From Desulfovibrio sp. UCD-KL4C (GTDB lineage Bacteria; Desulfobacterota; Desulfovibrionia; Desulfovibrionales; Desulfovibrionaceae), in NCBI RefSeq assembly GCF_006210265.1, contig NZ_VCNC01000004.1, positions 248,001 to 312,000 of the forward strand: a DNA stretch of 64,000 nucleotides. The letters run 5' to 3'. The notes beneath the pieces were generated by a model. It was not told the DNA's origin. It searched no databases and saw only the letters and a list, made by a program, of their open reading frames with translations. Each line of letters begins with the position of its first letter. Within the stretch, counting starts at the first letter, position 1. Both the position numbers and the translations under genes were made by a program. Shown here in pieces: positions 49,883 to 58,707 of the stretch.

Positions 49883-50575
49883 TTACTCCTTATCTGCTTG
49901 TGCGTCTTTTGCCGCTTGGGCTATTTTGTACTCTTCTTCTGCTTTAAGATCTTCCATTCTTTCAGCTTCTTCTGCCGAAACCTCTTCAGAGTTTCCTGAT
50001 GAAAAAATTGATCGAACGGTTTTGCTGGTGCAAGCAAAAGTAATACCTGCTCCAACGAGTAGTCCTTTCCAAAAGCTATCATCGATGCCATTGAAAAAAC
50101 TTAGAAAACTTGCAGGGTCGGCTTTCCCTTCTGTGGTGTCCTTTACTAAATCAACAAATTGTTTGATCTGATCTTCTTGTACATTTGTTGCCGCAGCCTG
50201 TGGTTGTTGCACCGGTTGCTGAATTGGTTGTTGAACAGGTTGTCCATATACTGGCTGACCATAAACCGGTTGTCCGTAGACTGGTTGTCCATACACTGGT
50301 TGACCGTATACAGGCTGACCATAGATTGGTTGTCCATATACTGGTTGCTGAGTCGGCTGTTGGACCATTTGCGGTGTAGGCTGCTGTATTGGCTGACTTG
50401 GCTGTACTGGACGTCCATAAATATCGGTTTGAATATATCCGGAGACTGGAGCTCCTTGATAAGGATCACCAGGAGTTGTGTATGAAAAATGAGGTTGTCC
50501 CATATCCGGACCCATGACCGGTTGCGAGGGGTTAGGCTGTTGCGGGACATCAGTTTTTTCGTGCTCGGTTGACAT
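49883..50575 (-). CDS. Low-complexity QPVYG-repeat protein with C-terminal membrane segment
   Basis: 230 residues. Residues 1-130 are Pro/Gln/Gly/Tyr-rich, with seven 5-residue [10 protein letters not shown] units coded by 15-bp tandem DNA repeats, then QQP repeats. The C-terminal part has a single span ([17 protein letters not shown]) homologous to the neighbour's, and a charged helix ([16 protein letters not shown]). The repeat region looks disordered and phase-separation or scaffold-prone. It ends where the 103-residue gene starts (stop overlaps an ATG). Possible organising protein of the iron compartment. No named family. Confidence 0.75.
   Translation of the reverse strand: MSTEHEKTDVPQQPNPSQPVMGPDMGQPHFSYTTPGDPYQGAPVSGYIQTDIYGRPVQPSQPIQQPTPQMVQQPTQQPVYGQPIYGQPVYGQPVYGQPVYGQPVYGQPVYGQPVQQPIQQPVQQPQAAATNVQEDQIKQFVDLVKDTTEGKADPASFLSFFNGIDDSFWKGLLVGAGITFACTSKTVRSIFSSGNSEEVSAEEAERMEDLKAEEEYKIAQAAKDAQADKE
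50238..50342 (-). repeat. Seven tandem 15-bp repeats inside the QPVYG gene
   Basis: Seven consecutive 15-bp units (plus strand form GGTTGTCCATATACT and variants), differing mostly at wobble positions, so selection keeps the peptide repeat. Copy number may vary between strains by slippage. Confidence 0.85.
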
Positions 50576-50598
50576 CTTTTTGCTCCTTTATTTTGTTT

Positions 50599-50916
50599 TT
50601 ATGCAGGATGGTTCATCAGTTTGCCGTATAGCTCACTGATGATTTGAACTTTTTTGTTTTTATCTACGCCGTTAATAAGTTCCTCGATTACCTCAGGAAA
50701 TATTTCTTCTGGATTATATTCGATAACCACTGAGCGAGCAGCCATGTTTACCCTTGCACTTGTGATTGCCGCAGGTAAATCTGAGTGCTCACGCATGGCT
50801 GAAAGGGCAGCAGGTTTAGTGAGGATAAGTGGACTGAATTTAACCCTGATGCGTCCGGGTACATGATGGGCGACATCTAGATATTTTTCCAAATCAACAA
50901 GTTTATGAAAGTTCAT
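50599..50916 (-). CDS. HMA-like small protein with HxxPGRIR motif
   Basis: 105 residues with an HMA/ferredoxin-like beta-alpha pattern (HHVPGRIRVKFSPL...SARVNMAARSVVIEYNPEEI). It lacks the CxxC metal site of copper chaperones. The motif H-x2-P-G-R-I-R also occurs at the N-terminus of the following ATPase (HSIPGRIRVR) and, altered, of the FezB-like ATPase (HELPYRIRLK). It overlaps the 753-residue ATPase gene by 14 bp, so it is likely a regulatory or docking partner of these pumps. Confidence 0.75.
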   Translation of the reverse strand: MNFHKLVDLEKYLDVAHHVPGRIRVKFSPLILTKPAALSAMREHSDLPAAITSARVNMAARSVVIEYNPEEIFPEVIEELINGVDKNKKVQIISELYGKLMNHPA

Positions 50917-53164
50917 TTATTTTACCTGATTTTAGTTCGAGAGGTTGCGGGGAATGGCTCAAAAGTCTTGAAGAATTGGCAATGACGCCCAGAGTGTGGA
51001 GTATATGCAGCATGCCAGCCATAACCGGTGTAAGAACTCCTGTGGCTCCCATTACTACACCCACAATATTAGATCCGGTTGCCAGCCAGAAGTTTTGATG
51101 GGCAATTTTTATAGTGTCCTGGCTGAGCTTTTGCACATAAACCAGACCGCTCAAATCATCATTGACAAGTGCAATGTCGGCCGCTTCAACAGCCACTTCC
51201 GCTCCTCCTGTTCCCATGGCAATACCTACATCAGCCTGTGCAAGGGCTAGCGCATCGTTGATGCCGTCTCCAACCATCATAACTTTTGTATTGATAGTTT
51301 GTAAGGATTTTACCAATTCAGCCTTTTCTTCAGGCATAGCCGAGGAGTGGATTTCCTTTATATCCAAAATCTGAGCAAGATGTGTTGCTGTTGCAGGTTC
51401 ATCTCCGGTGACCAGTACTGTTCTGTCTATTCCCCCGTGTTCAAGGGATTTGAGTACTGCGGAAGATTCCTTGCGCACGGTATTGGCAAAAGCCAGTAGT
51501 CCTATAGGAGCTTTATCTTTGATTACATATAAAACTGTGAGGCCTTTATTTTTAAGAGTGGAGACATTACGGCTGAGCAGACCTATACGAACATCAAATT
51601 GTTCAGTTAATTTTTTGTTGCCTACAAGAATTTCTGCTGGATTTCCTGTTTTGTCGCAAAGCTCAGCTCGCATCCCTTTGCCAAGAAAATATTCACAAAC
51701 GGTATGGGGAAGGGGAGATATTTCGTGCTTATCGGCTTCAGTCTTAATAGCTTGTGCCAGTGGATGGTGATTATGTGTTTCAACTGAGAACGCATAAGTT
51801 AGTATTTCAGATTCTTCGATTCCTTTTACTGCGTAAATGACTTCCAAGCTTGGTTCACTTTCAGTGAGAGTTCCGGTCTTGTCAAAACAAGCAATATCGC
51901 ACTGTCCTATTTCTTCAAGATAGCGTCCACCCTTAATAAGGATATTATGTCGCGCTGCAGTATTTATTGCGGCGCTGATAGGAGTAGAGGCTGAAAGAAC
52001 TGTTGCGCATGGGCACGCCATAACTAATAGTACAGTAAATGCTCGCCATGGATCAGTGGTAATGAGAAGGGTTCCGATAGTTGCGCCTAAACCTATTTTA
52101 ATTAGGCGAACGGAAAGTTTATCCGCAGTGGATTCAATTTCAGTTTTGTTTTCGAGGGAATCTTCCACTTTGTGTAGAATGCGGGAAAGGTAGGTCTTAT
52201 CGCCGACTTCTTCGGCCTTAATGTAGATAACTCCCTCGCGAACAAAAGTACCTGAAAAAACTTTGTCATCTTTTTTCTTATGAATAAAGTCGGCTCTTCC
52301 TGTAATCGGCGCTTCATTTATAAGTCCTTGTCCATCGACAATTATTCCATCAACACAAATTTTTTCACCCGTATGCAGAACAACAATATCGCCTTTTTGA
52401 AGATTGTTTATTTCTACTTCTATTTCAACTTCGTCTTTAAGTATGAAAGTGTGGTGGGTTGTGTTGTCTAAAATACCGGATATAGCTCTGCGGGAACGTT
52501 CGGTTATCCATGCGGTCAAAAAGTCTGCGCCCGCATTTATCCACATGATCTCAAAAGCTGTCAGGGCTTCACCAGCGACAACCGCAGCGATAATTCCTCC
52601 TGCAAGCATTCCTTCCAGTCCGAATTTTTTTTCACGAATTTTTTTTACAGCTTCCTTAACTAAGGGAACTGCTGCAAGAATGGTTATTGCTCCAAGAGGG
52701 CTGAAAAGGGTCTGGCTGATAGTGAGGCCAAGCAGAGATTCACTTACCAGTACAGCTCCGCCAATGGCTGAAATAAATGAAAAATAGCGTAGTGAGCTGC
52801 GAACTTGTGGGCATCCGCATTCCTTTGTATCTTTAATCGGGCAAAGTTCGGTTGTGTGTATGGAAATAATATCGTCAACAGCATTAGTCAGCATTTCAGG
52901 GGAAGCTATTTTTACATTGTAGTGGATGATTAGGCTGGCGCATTTTGTATTTGTTCTTGTCTGCTTAATGCCTTGAACTCGTTCAAGATTTTTTTCAAGA
53001 GTCGCGCAAAGTAAGTTATTTTTTTTTAGTTCAGGGATTCTAACTCTAATGCGTCCCGGTATTGAATGTTTGATATGAGCTTTTTGATGTTGCTTTTTCA
53101 CTTCAGCATCCTGTTTTGTATCTGTGATTTTGGTTATTCTGTTGATATTGAGATTGAATCTCAA
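50903..53164 (-). CDS. P1B-type metal ATPase with CPC motif
   Basis: 753-residue P-type pump. N-terminal KHSIPGRIRVRIPEL opens an HMA-like domain without CxxC, then a Cys cluster (CPIKDTKECGCP). The membrane metal site is MACPCATVLS (CPC), with DKTGTLT, HNHHPLAQA (HP motif) and GDGINDALAL. CPC pumps usually move Cu+, Zn2+ or related ions, but P1B-6-like members of ferrosome loci also cluster here. It is the first gene of the seven-gene operon. Two different P1B ATPases in one operon suggest that they act in series or on different metals. Confidence 0.85.
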   Translation of the reverse strand: MRFNLNINRITKITDTKQDAEVKKQHQKAHIKHSIPGRIRVRIPELKKNNLLCATLEKNLERVQGIKQTRTNTKCASLIIHYNVKIASPEMLTNAVDDIISIHTTELCPIKDTKECGCPQVRSSLRYFSFISAIGGAVLVSESLLGLTISQTLFSPLGAITILAAVPLVKEAVKKIREKKFGLEGMLAGGIIAAVVAGEALTAFEIMWINAGADFLTAWITERSRRAISGILDNTTHHTFILKDEVEIEVEINNLQKGDIVVLHTGEKICVDGIIVDGQGLINEAPITGRADFIHKKKDDKVFSGTFVREGVIYIKAEEVGDKTYLSRILHKVEDSLENKTEIESTADKLSVRLIKIGLGATIGTLLITTDPWRAFTVLLVMACPCATVLSASTPISAAINTAARHNILIKGGRYLEEIGQCDIACFDKTGTLTESEPSLEVIYAVKGIEESEILTYAFSVETHNHHPLAQAIKTEADKHEISPLPHTVCEYFLGKGMRAELCDKTGNPAEILVGNKKLTEQFDVRIGLLSRNVSTLKNKGLTVLYVIKDKAPIGLLAFANTVRKESSAVLKSLEHGGIDRTVLVTGDEPATATHLAQILDIKEIHSSAMPEEKAELVKSLQTINTKVMMVGDGINDALALAQADVGIAMGTGGAEVAVEAADIALVNDDLSGLVYVQKLSQDTIKIAHQNFWLATGSNIVGVVMGATGVLTPVMAGMLHILHTLGVIANSSRLLSHSPQPLELKSGKINELS

Positions 53165-53218
53165 AACTACAGGGAATAACTAACGATGCAAAATATCTTT
53201 GTCAATTAAAAATAATAT

Positions 53219-53235
53219 TGAATTATACTGATTCA
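53219..53235. promoter_or_regulatory. Fur-like dyad upstream of the ATPase operon
   Basis: TGAAT-N7-ATTCA palindrome in the 200-bp gap before the first ATPase gene, 55 bp from its start. A candidate operator for the nearby Fur protein. Low confidence because the region is AT-rich. Confidence 0.35.
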
Positions 53236-53364
53236 TTTTAATAGCATAAACTGACTTTATAGAAAAAAAGGTATAAATAATAAAAACTTATGGGAAATAA
53301 CGCCGCGCTGTATAAAACAGCGCGGAAGATGATATTTGTCAAAGGTAGGTAGATTACAGTTACA

Positions 53365-53709
53365 TTATTCATCAGTGCAACATTTCAGAGTAGTGTTGCT
53401 ACTAGAAGTGGAAGCTGAAGGAACTGTTTTATCCCATAAAATTTTTGCACTGGTTGCTACAATGGTAAACCCAAGAAGTCCGGCAAAGCCTCCAAGTCCT
53501 ATAATCCCAGTTACTGCGACTCCTGCAGCTGTTGCCAAACCTGTTCCTGCAGATTCAGTTGCCACGTTTTTTGCCAGTTCGCATTTTGTTATTTTTCCTT
53601 CTTTTACTGCAATTGTTCCACGTACTGCGGCAACAGTTCCACCTACCAAAGCGCCTGTTGCTGCGGCTGAAGCTGTAATAACAGGAAGAAGTCTAGTCGT
53701 AGTTGTCAT
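53365..53709 (-). CDS. Gly-zipper membrane protein of the ferrosome-like island
   Basis: 114 residues with two Ala/Gly-rich spans (LLPVITASAAATGALVGGTVAAV and GLATAAGVAVTGIIGLGGFAGLLGF), a polar linker (GKITKCELAKN) and a Cys-ended tail (KCCTDE). GxxxG-type repeats resemble those of magnetosome and other compartment membrane proteins. It is transcribed in the same direction as the ATPase operon but 200 bp ahead of it, and divergent from fur, with which it shares a control region. No named family. Confidence 0.7.
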   Translation of the reverse strand: MTTTTRLLPVITASAAATGALVGGTVAAVRGTIAVKEGKITKCELAKNVATESAGTGLATAAGVAVTGIIGLGGFAGLLGFTIVATSAKILWDKTVPSASTSSSNTTLKCCTDE

Positions 53710-53892
53710 AGTTAAATCTCCTTTATTGGTGACGCTTTCAGGGGCGTCAATTATGTGTCCGTCTAGTTCGGCTTATTTTTATTTGTATTTAGTATAAATG
53801 TATTTATTTTGAAAGCAATACGATTGATATTCATTTGCATTCTTCACAGCCCTAAGGTTTAGGGTGTATTGCTATTGACAATTGTTTTCATT

Positions 53893-53904
53893 TGAGAATA
53901 CTCA
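53893..53904. promoter_or_regulatory. TGAG-N4-CTCA operator-like dyad before fur
   Basis: TGAGAATACTCA, a perfect short palindrome 48 bp upstream of the Fur start, between the divergent membrane-protein and fur genes. Candidate autoregulatory site. Confidence 0.4.
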
Positions 53905-53952
53905 TCAAAGTCAATTTCGATTGTAAAAAATAATAAGGAACTGGAGAAGGTT

Positions 53953-54384
53953 GTGCTTAATCCTCAACATATTTTTTTAGACTACTTGTTAGAAAATAAA
54001 ATGGCAGTAACAGAGCAACGTAGAGTTGTGTTGGAAGTTTTTTTAGATGCAAATGAACACTGTTCCTGTGAGGAGCTGTATCTGGAAGTAATTAAGAAAG
54101 ATTCGACTATTAGCTCAGCAACTGTTTACAGGACTGTTAAGCTATTGGTTGAGAGCGGGGTTGCCGGGCAATTATGTTTTGGAGATGGAGTTTTACGATT
54201 AGAACCTCGTTTTAACAAGCCGCATCACGATCACCTTGTCTGCGTTAATTGTAGGAAAAAAATTGATGTTGTGGATGAGCGTATAGAAAAATTGCAGCAA
54301 TGTTTAGCCGAAAAATATGGATTTGTATTTAATAGGCACAAAATGATTTTATATGGGGTTTGTTCTGACTGCCGTAAAAAGTAG
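53953..54384 (+). CDS. Fur-family metalloregulator
   Basis: 143 residues with the Fur winged helix (TEQRRVVLEVFLDANEHCSCEELYLEV...ISSATVYRTVKLLVESG) and the C-terminal dimer domain. Zinc ligands CVNC and CSDC are present, as is the HHDH metal-sensing segment. Start is GTG at 53953 behind GGAG. It lies between divergent parts of the island, so it probably senses Fe(II) and controls them. PerR or Zur identity cannot be excluded from the sequence. Confidence 0.92.
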   Translation: MLNPQHIFLDYLLENKMAVTEQRRVVLEVFLDANEHCSCEELYLEVIKKDSTISSATVYRTVKLLVESGVAGQLCFGDGVLRLEPRFNKPHHDHLVCVNCRKKIDVVDERIEKLQQCLAEKYGFVFNRHKMILYGVCSDCRKK

Positions 54385-54471
54385 TTTGATGATGTATGTA
54401 ATTATCAATTGCAGGATTTGTAGAGTGTGAGTATGTTTATTATCATTTAATAAACATAAAGGAGAAAATGT

Positions 54472-54699
54472 ATGAGTTTAGGAAGATTTTTACTGGTTAC
54501 CAGTACTACGGCGTTTGTAGGTTATGCGGCTTATTCAGTTTATAAAGCCGGTGGGGTTCGTCCTGCTATTGCTAATGTTGTGAAAAGTTCAGTCAAAGCT
54601 GGTAATTGGGCTTCTAAAAAGTACTCTTGTGCCAAAAATGAAGTTACCAGAATGGTGGATGAAGCTAAGACTGAAATTGCTAGTGGAGGAGAGGTTTAA
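54472..54699 (+). CDS. Small membrane-associated protein downstream of fur
   Basis: 75 residues: one N-terminal hydrophobic segment (FLLVTSTTAFVGYAAYSVYKAGG) and an amphipathic, partly basic C-terminus (VVKSSVKAGNWASKKYSCAKNEVTRMVDEAKTE). Clear GGAG ribosome site. It follows fur by 87 bp on the same strand and ends with a terminator at 54873. YtxH-like in appearance. By position it is another small protein of the ferrosome-like island. Confidence 0.7.
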   Translation: MSLGRFLLVTSTTAFVGYAAYSVYKAGGVRPAIANVVKSSVKAGNWASKKYSCAKNEVTRMVDEAKTEIASGGEV

Positions 54700-54777
54700 C
54701 TTTTAAAAATTTCAGCGCATTAATATGTATTTTTTGTTCTACATTTACGAGGGTATATTTAAAAGTAGAAGTATGTT

Positions 54778-54837
54778 CAGAATATAATTTTACTGTTCTC
54801 CCACATATGTCTGTTGACTGAAAGCAAAGTCTTATAC
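54778..54837 (+). repeat. Diverged copy of the Tn7-like left-end flank
   Basis: The first 28 bp match 13921-13948 at 23 positions (CAG.ATA.AATTTTA.TGTTC). After a one-base shift, 54812 onward (TGTTGACTGAAAGCAAAG) matches the right element end at 19 of 24 bases. No TTTGATAAA follows. Confidence 0.45.
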
Positions 54838-54872
54838 TTTATATATAGTCTCTTACAGTGTGTATTTAATGT

Positions 54873-54902
54873 AAAAAGGCAGATTTCTCTGCCTTTTTTT
54901 TG
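54873..54902 (+). terminator. Terminator after the small membrane-protein gene
   Basis: AGGCAGA-TTTC-TCTGCCT followed by a T run, preceded by an A run. Confidence 0.88.
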
Positions 54903-55037
54903 ATCAATAATATATTAGTGTTTTTGGTTCCGTTTTCACTCCATTTCCAGCCATTCCACACTCTCTACTGGTCAGTTTTTTCGATGAAGTGAATCTCATT
55001 TTTAAGCATCACCCTCAGAGAGCTTTATGTTGTCTTC

Positions 55038-56570
55038 TTAGAATAAGACGTTAGCAAGGGGGACGCCTACAACAATCATTACAATGACAACTACGGCGGA
55101 CATGATGATTGCGTGGATGGCCGCATCTTTCTTGGAAATCCATTCGGGCTGGTCAAAAAGGATAGCGCCGAAAGGAGATCCTGCTGGGGTTGCTGCGGCA
55201 ATAAGAACCACATAGAAAAAGCAGACTATAACTGGAGCTGCATTGAAGCCAAAGGCGTTGGCTATGGCAAGCAGTACTGGTGAAAGCACAAGGCCAGCCA
55301 CAACGGAGTTAAAGAAGTTAGTGATAAAGATAGCAAAAATTATCACCGTCACTGAAAGCATGGTCATGCCCATTCCTGAAAGATGGCCACGGAGCATGTA
55401 TTCCATGAAAATGGATACATTCGTACCTTTACCGGACATGGCTCCACCGAGTAGGAAGGCAGTTGCGATGAGAAAAAAAGTTCTCCACGAGAAGCACTTT
55501 CCGGTCTCCTGAAGGTCTGCAACAGGTTTGCCATTAATGCGGATTAAACAGGCCAGAAAGGTTACTATCATAGTTCCGGCTAGAGCATTTTGCCCAAGGA
55601 AAGCACCTAGCTGGTTGGTGCGCCCGATGATTCCGGGCAGTAGCAGCCAGATTGCATAAAAGATAAATAACCCTATAATGGTTTTTTGGGCTCCGGAAAG
55701 AGGGGGTAGTTTATCTTTGTTGATAGCATTCATATCAATATTTTGCAGTGGAGATACATCTACCCGGAATACAAAACGCATAAGGAAAAGGATGACTCCG
55801 ATACAGATAAAGGAAATTGTGAAAGCAAAAACCAGATATGTGGCAAGATTGATGGGTACCGCGCCAAGTTCAGGAGCCGTGACAGCAAGATTTTGAAGGT
55901 TTGCCAGCAGATAGAAAGCTCCAGCTTTTATGGGGTCACTGGCAAAGCTTAAGAGGGCCATTATGATCACGTTGGTGACCATGAAAGTAACATACCTGTC
56001 CCCTTTCTTGAATCCTACAGCTTTAAAAACAATAAACAGCACAGGCAGCATGAGAAAACAGGCGGTAACCTGCTCCAAAAAAGCTACGAAATAGGTGGCT
56101 AGCAGGATGGATGCGGTAAACATCCATGGCCTACCCTGTACTTTTGGGTGAGTCATAAACCAACGGGCAAGATATGTTGAAAGATCACTTTTCACCAGTA
56201 TAGCTGCAAAAACGAATAGGAAAAAAATCATTACAACCATGGGATTTCCCATGAATTGCTTTAAAACCATAGGCATGGGCGCATAATCACTCATACCAAG
56301 CATTAATACGCCTAGAAAGCTAGGCCACATGGTATCAACTGTTGTCCACAGATAAACAACACCGATGAAAAGTGTGACTACAGTCATACCTACCGGCGTA
56401 ATTGTTATAAGCGTACCACCGTCCACCTGTGGAAATCCCATGCTAATCAATCTCTTTGATGTTTCAACCACCATGGACGGAGCTGGGAGCATGCGGCCAA
56501 AACACATTATTCCCAAACCAATAAATAAGTGAATCATTTCACTTATGTTAATCTGTTTTTTATCTGACAT
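55038..56570 (-). CDS. DASS-family (SLC13/CitT-like) anion transporter
   Basis: 510-residue inner-membrane protein with about 12 spans of the divalent anion:sodium symporter family (VGVVYLWTTVDTMWPSFLGVLMLG..., NFFNSVVAGLVLSPVLLAI, AATPAGSPFGAILFDQPEWISKKD). Family members carry di- and tricarboxylates or sulfate. It lies downstream of the first sulfotransferase gene on the same strand, but separate from it by two hairpins, so it has its own promoter. A homologous gene (63104 onward) sits beside the second sulfotransferase, which ties the transporter to that enzyme. Confidence 0.88.
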   Translation of the reverse strand: MSDKKQINISEMIHLFIGLGIMCFGRMLPAPSMVVETSKRLISMGFPQVDGGTLITITPVGMTVVTLFIGVVYLWTTVDTMWPSFLGVLMLGMSDYAPMPMVLKQFMGNPMVVMIFFLFVFAAILVKSDLSTYLARWFMTHPKVQGRPWMFTASILLATYFVAFLEQVTACFLMLPVLFIVFKAVGFKKGDRYVTFMVTNVIIMALLSFASDPIKAGAFYLLANLQNLAVTAPELGAVPINLATYLVFAFTISFICIGVILFLMRFVFRVDVSPLQNIDMNAINKDKLPPLSGAQKTIIGLFIFYAIWLLLPGIIGRTNQLGAFLGQNALAGTMIVTFLACLIRINGKPVADLQETGKCFSWRTFFLIATAFLLGGAMSGKGTNVSIFMEYMLRGHLSGMGMTMLSVTVIIFAIFITNFFNSVVAGLVLSPVLLAIANAFGFNAAPVIVCFFYVVLIAAATPAGSPFGAILFDQPEWISKKDAAIHAIIMSAVVVIVMIVVGVPLANVLF

Positions 56571-56692
56571 TAAGTATACCCTGTTTTTTAAATTAAGAAT
56601 CCCTCATGCATCTGGCTGACAATATGCGTACTTTAGAAGTTTAGAAAAGTAGTCCATGCTAGGTTTGTGAAAAAAATAACAAAAGTTTTATA

Positions 56693-56732
56693 CAAGAAAA
56701 GGCTTGAGACTCCACTCTCAAGCCTTTTCTTG
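56693..56732 (-). terminator. Terminator of the sulfotransferase-Trx operon
   Basis: Perfect 16-bp stem CAAGAAAAGGCTTGAG / CTCAAGCCTTTTCTTG with an 8-nt loop. Minus-strand terminator. A second, smaller GC-rich hairpin (about 56779-56803) lies 15-40 bp beyond the gene end. Confidence 0.85.
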
Positions 56733-56816
56733 TAGGTATATCCTTAAAGAAGCACATCCAGGGGCCTCAACAGAAACGGGGACAGGGCTCCATACCCTGC
56801 CCCTAAGTATATTTTA

Positions 56817-58697
56817 TTAGCAATAGATGGTTATGCCAGTTTGGAACATCTTGTCATTATAGATGACCTTGATGTCGTATTTGCCGGAAAGACCATTCTT
56901 GCTGATATTCATTTTGAGCTGACGGTCATCCTTTTCCAGAAATGCACCGGAGCACATTGCTAGGTGGTGAACAGCAGCAGTGTTCAAGAAGTATCCGCGG
57001 GTTTCTTTTTCGCCTGCAAGGACAATCATTGCCAACGATCCGTGTTCGAATAAGCCGTGGAAAACAAGGCGGTCTTCATCTTCGTCGATAACTATCTCAC
57101 GTTCAGAACTCGGTAATTCGTCAACTTCTTCAACATCCGGGATGGTATCAAAAGTAGGGGTTACGTCCAGATTGCCCACCAGTTTGCCTTCGCCAAAAGT
57201 GAGATTTTCGCATGAGTGATACGGTGTTAATTTTTCAGCACGGTAGAAGTTGCCTTCCACTTCCAGTTCGTATAGGACCACGCCGTCTTTTTCTTCTACT
57301 GTGATCGAACGGCGTTCTGTGCCGGGTATCGTGGTATCGAGGAAGGCTCCAAGACCATCGGAGGCCCAACCATCAACAAAGCCCAATCCACCGGAATGAG
57401 TTAGGTAATGGCCCTCGTCGTAATATTCGACGTTGCAGATGTAAGGAGAGAAGAAATCCTGTCCACGTTCTTTTCCGTACTGCCATATCTGCTCGATTTC
57501 CATTTTGTCGGTATCGATGCGGTAGCGGACGCCACGGGAGAAATTATCCCTGTTTCTGATGTAGTTCTCTTTGGACTTGGCGCGGTACTGACCATTGTCA
57601 AAGCACATGATGTCACCGTCAGGGCAGACTACGCAGGCATGCTGCTCATACTGCCAGTCAAAGTTCTCAACATCACCAACTGGTTTGAAGAAATACTTGT
57701 CTACCATTTCCTGAGGCCAACCTTCAGGGTCGCCGATGATCCAGTTCAGGGTATTGGTATCGTAATCGATATTCACAACAGCATCCTGATGACGGCCGGA
57801 AAGAGTGATGGAGTTTGTCTTTTTATCGTACCATAGAGCATTGTTGTGGAACCAGTCGTGGGCATCCTGCGAACCTGAACCGGCCACATCCTGTGGCAGG
57901 AACTCTTTGAAATCCCAGGTGCGGAGCACTTCACCTGTCTCGCGGTCCAGTAGTGCTATCATATCTTCCACGGTGTCGGTGTGGAAATCCTGAGTCAGGG
58001 CTAGGATATTTCCGTCTTCCATTTCCCAGTGGTCATGATGATAGTTGCCGGGCATCCGGTACTCTTTGTATATTTTACCGAGCAGACTTAGTTCGAAGAG
58101 TCCGGTAGAGTTATAAGGCATACGGCAGAAACGGCTGGAGCCGGTCATGATATTGCCGTTTTCGAGACGTTTGATGTCAAACATTGTGTTGACGGTCAAC
58201 ATCCAACGTATTTCGCCCGCATAGTCGTATCCGGTGGGCAGGTTCTTGCCAGCCGGAGTCAAAAACATGATGTTATTGCCGAAGTAGTCAAGTGAAGTCT
58301 GGACGTTGAGACAACGGCAGACGGATGCAGGAAGTTCTTCGGACTGTACAAGGAAAGTTTTGCTTTCACCGTTAGATAGGGACACGGTAACCTTGGTCTC
58401 AATGCCTTCATACAGGCAGAGAACCGGGATAGAGTGGGAAGTGGTCGCCTTAAAGGTGTGCGTAATGTCCTCACGGCTGTTACGTTTGCCGTGTACGGTC
58501 AGTTCTGCTTCTACCTCGGTTTCGGTCTTGAACAGAATCAGTGCTGAAAGCGGGTTGATGAGATACGGATTGACAATAACGTGAGCATTTTCAAGGGAAG
58601 GCTTTTCTGTTTCGAAAGTTTCAAGAAAAGTTTTTTCAGCATTATTCTGTTGTGTGATCAGGTTATCTTCACAAGTGTAAACGACTTTGTTGCTCAT
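56817..58697 (-). CDS. Aryl-sulfate sulfotransferase-like protein 1 (leaderless)
   Basis: 626-residue beta-propeller sulfotransferase of the ASST family, which moves sulfate from one phenol to another through a sulfo-histidine intermediate. Conserved His-rich sites are visible: NYHHDHWEM, DAHDWFHNNA, SGRHQDAVVNID, QYEQHACV and THSGG. Characterised ASSTs are periplasmic and have a signal peptide; this one starts MSNKVVYTCEDN without one, so a cytoplasmic location is likely. It has a paralogue at 61181. Thioredoxin and thioredoxin reductase genes precede it on the same strand. A sulfated aromatic or thiol substrate is possible. Confidence 0.85.
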   Translation of the reverse strand: MSNKVVYTCEDNLITQQNNAEKTFLETFETEKPSLENAHVIVNPYLINPLSALILFKTETEVEAELTVHGKRNSREDITHTFKATTSHSIPVLCLYEGIETKVTVSLSNGESKTFLVQSEELPASVCRCLNVQTSLDYFGNNIMFLTPAGKNLPTGYDYAGEIRWMLTVNTMFDIKRLENGNIMTGSSRFCRMPYNSTGLFELSLLGKIYKEYRMPGNYHHDHWEMEDGNILALTQDFHTDTVEDMIALLDRETGEVLRTWDFKEFLPQDVAGSGSQDAHDWFHNNALWYDKKTNSITLSGRHQDAVVNIDYDTNTLNWIIGDPEGWPQEMVDKYFFKPVGDVENFDWQYEQHACVVCPDGDIMCFDNGQYRAKSKENYIRNRDNFSRGVRYRIDTDKMEIEQIWQYGKERGQDFFSPYICNVEYYDEGHYLTHSGGLGFVDGWASDGLGAFLDTTIPGTERRSITVEEKDGVVLYELEVEGNFYRAEKLTPYHSCENLTFGEGKLVGNLDVTPTFDTIPDVEEVDELPSSEREIVIDEDEDRLVFHGLFEHGSLAMIVLAGEKETRGYFLNTAAVHHLAMCSGAFLEKDDRQLKMNISKNGLSGKYDIKVIYNDKMFQTGITIYC

Positions 58698-58707
58698 GAT
58701 TTTACCC

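Larger units (their letters stand above)
54700..55037. other. Intergenic region with terminator and a Tn7-end-like repeat
   Basis: No gene. Contains a diverged copy of the left-end flank at 54778-54837 and a strong terminator at 54873. On the minus strand near 54970 a short open stretch reads EIHFIEKTDQ-stop, similar to the last residues of the ABC ATPase at 35967 (IHLDRKTDQ). It may be a relic and carries no other signal. Confidence 0.4.

Noticed and set aside
50238-50342. CRISPR-like array
   Set aside because: Units are 15 bp, contiguous without spacers and in frame with a coding sequence.
54970-55010. C-terminal relic of an ABC ATPase on the minus strand
   Set aside because: Only about ten residues (EIHFIEKTDQ) resemble the ATPase end at 35967, too short to claim.
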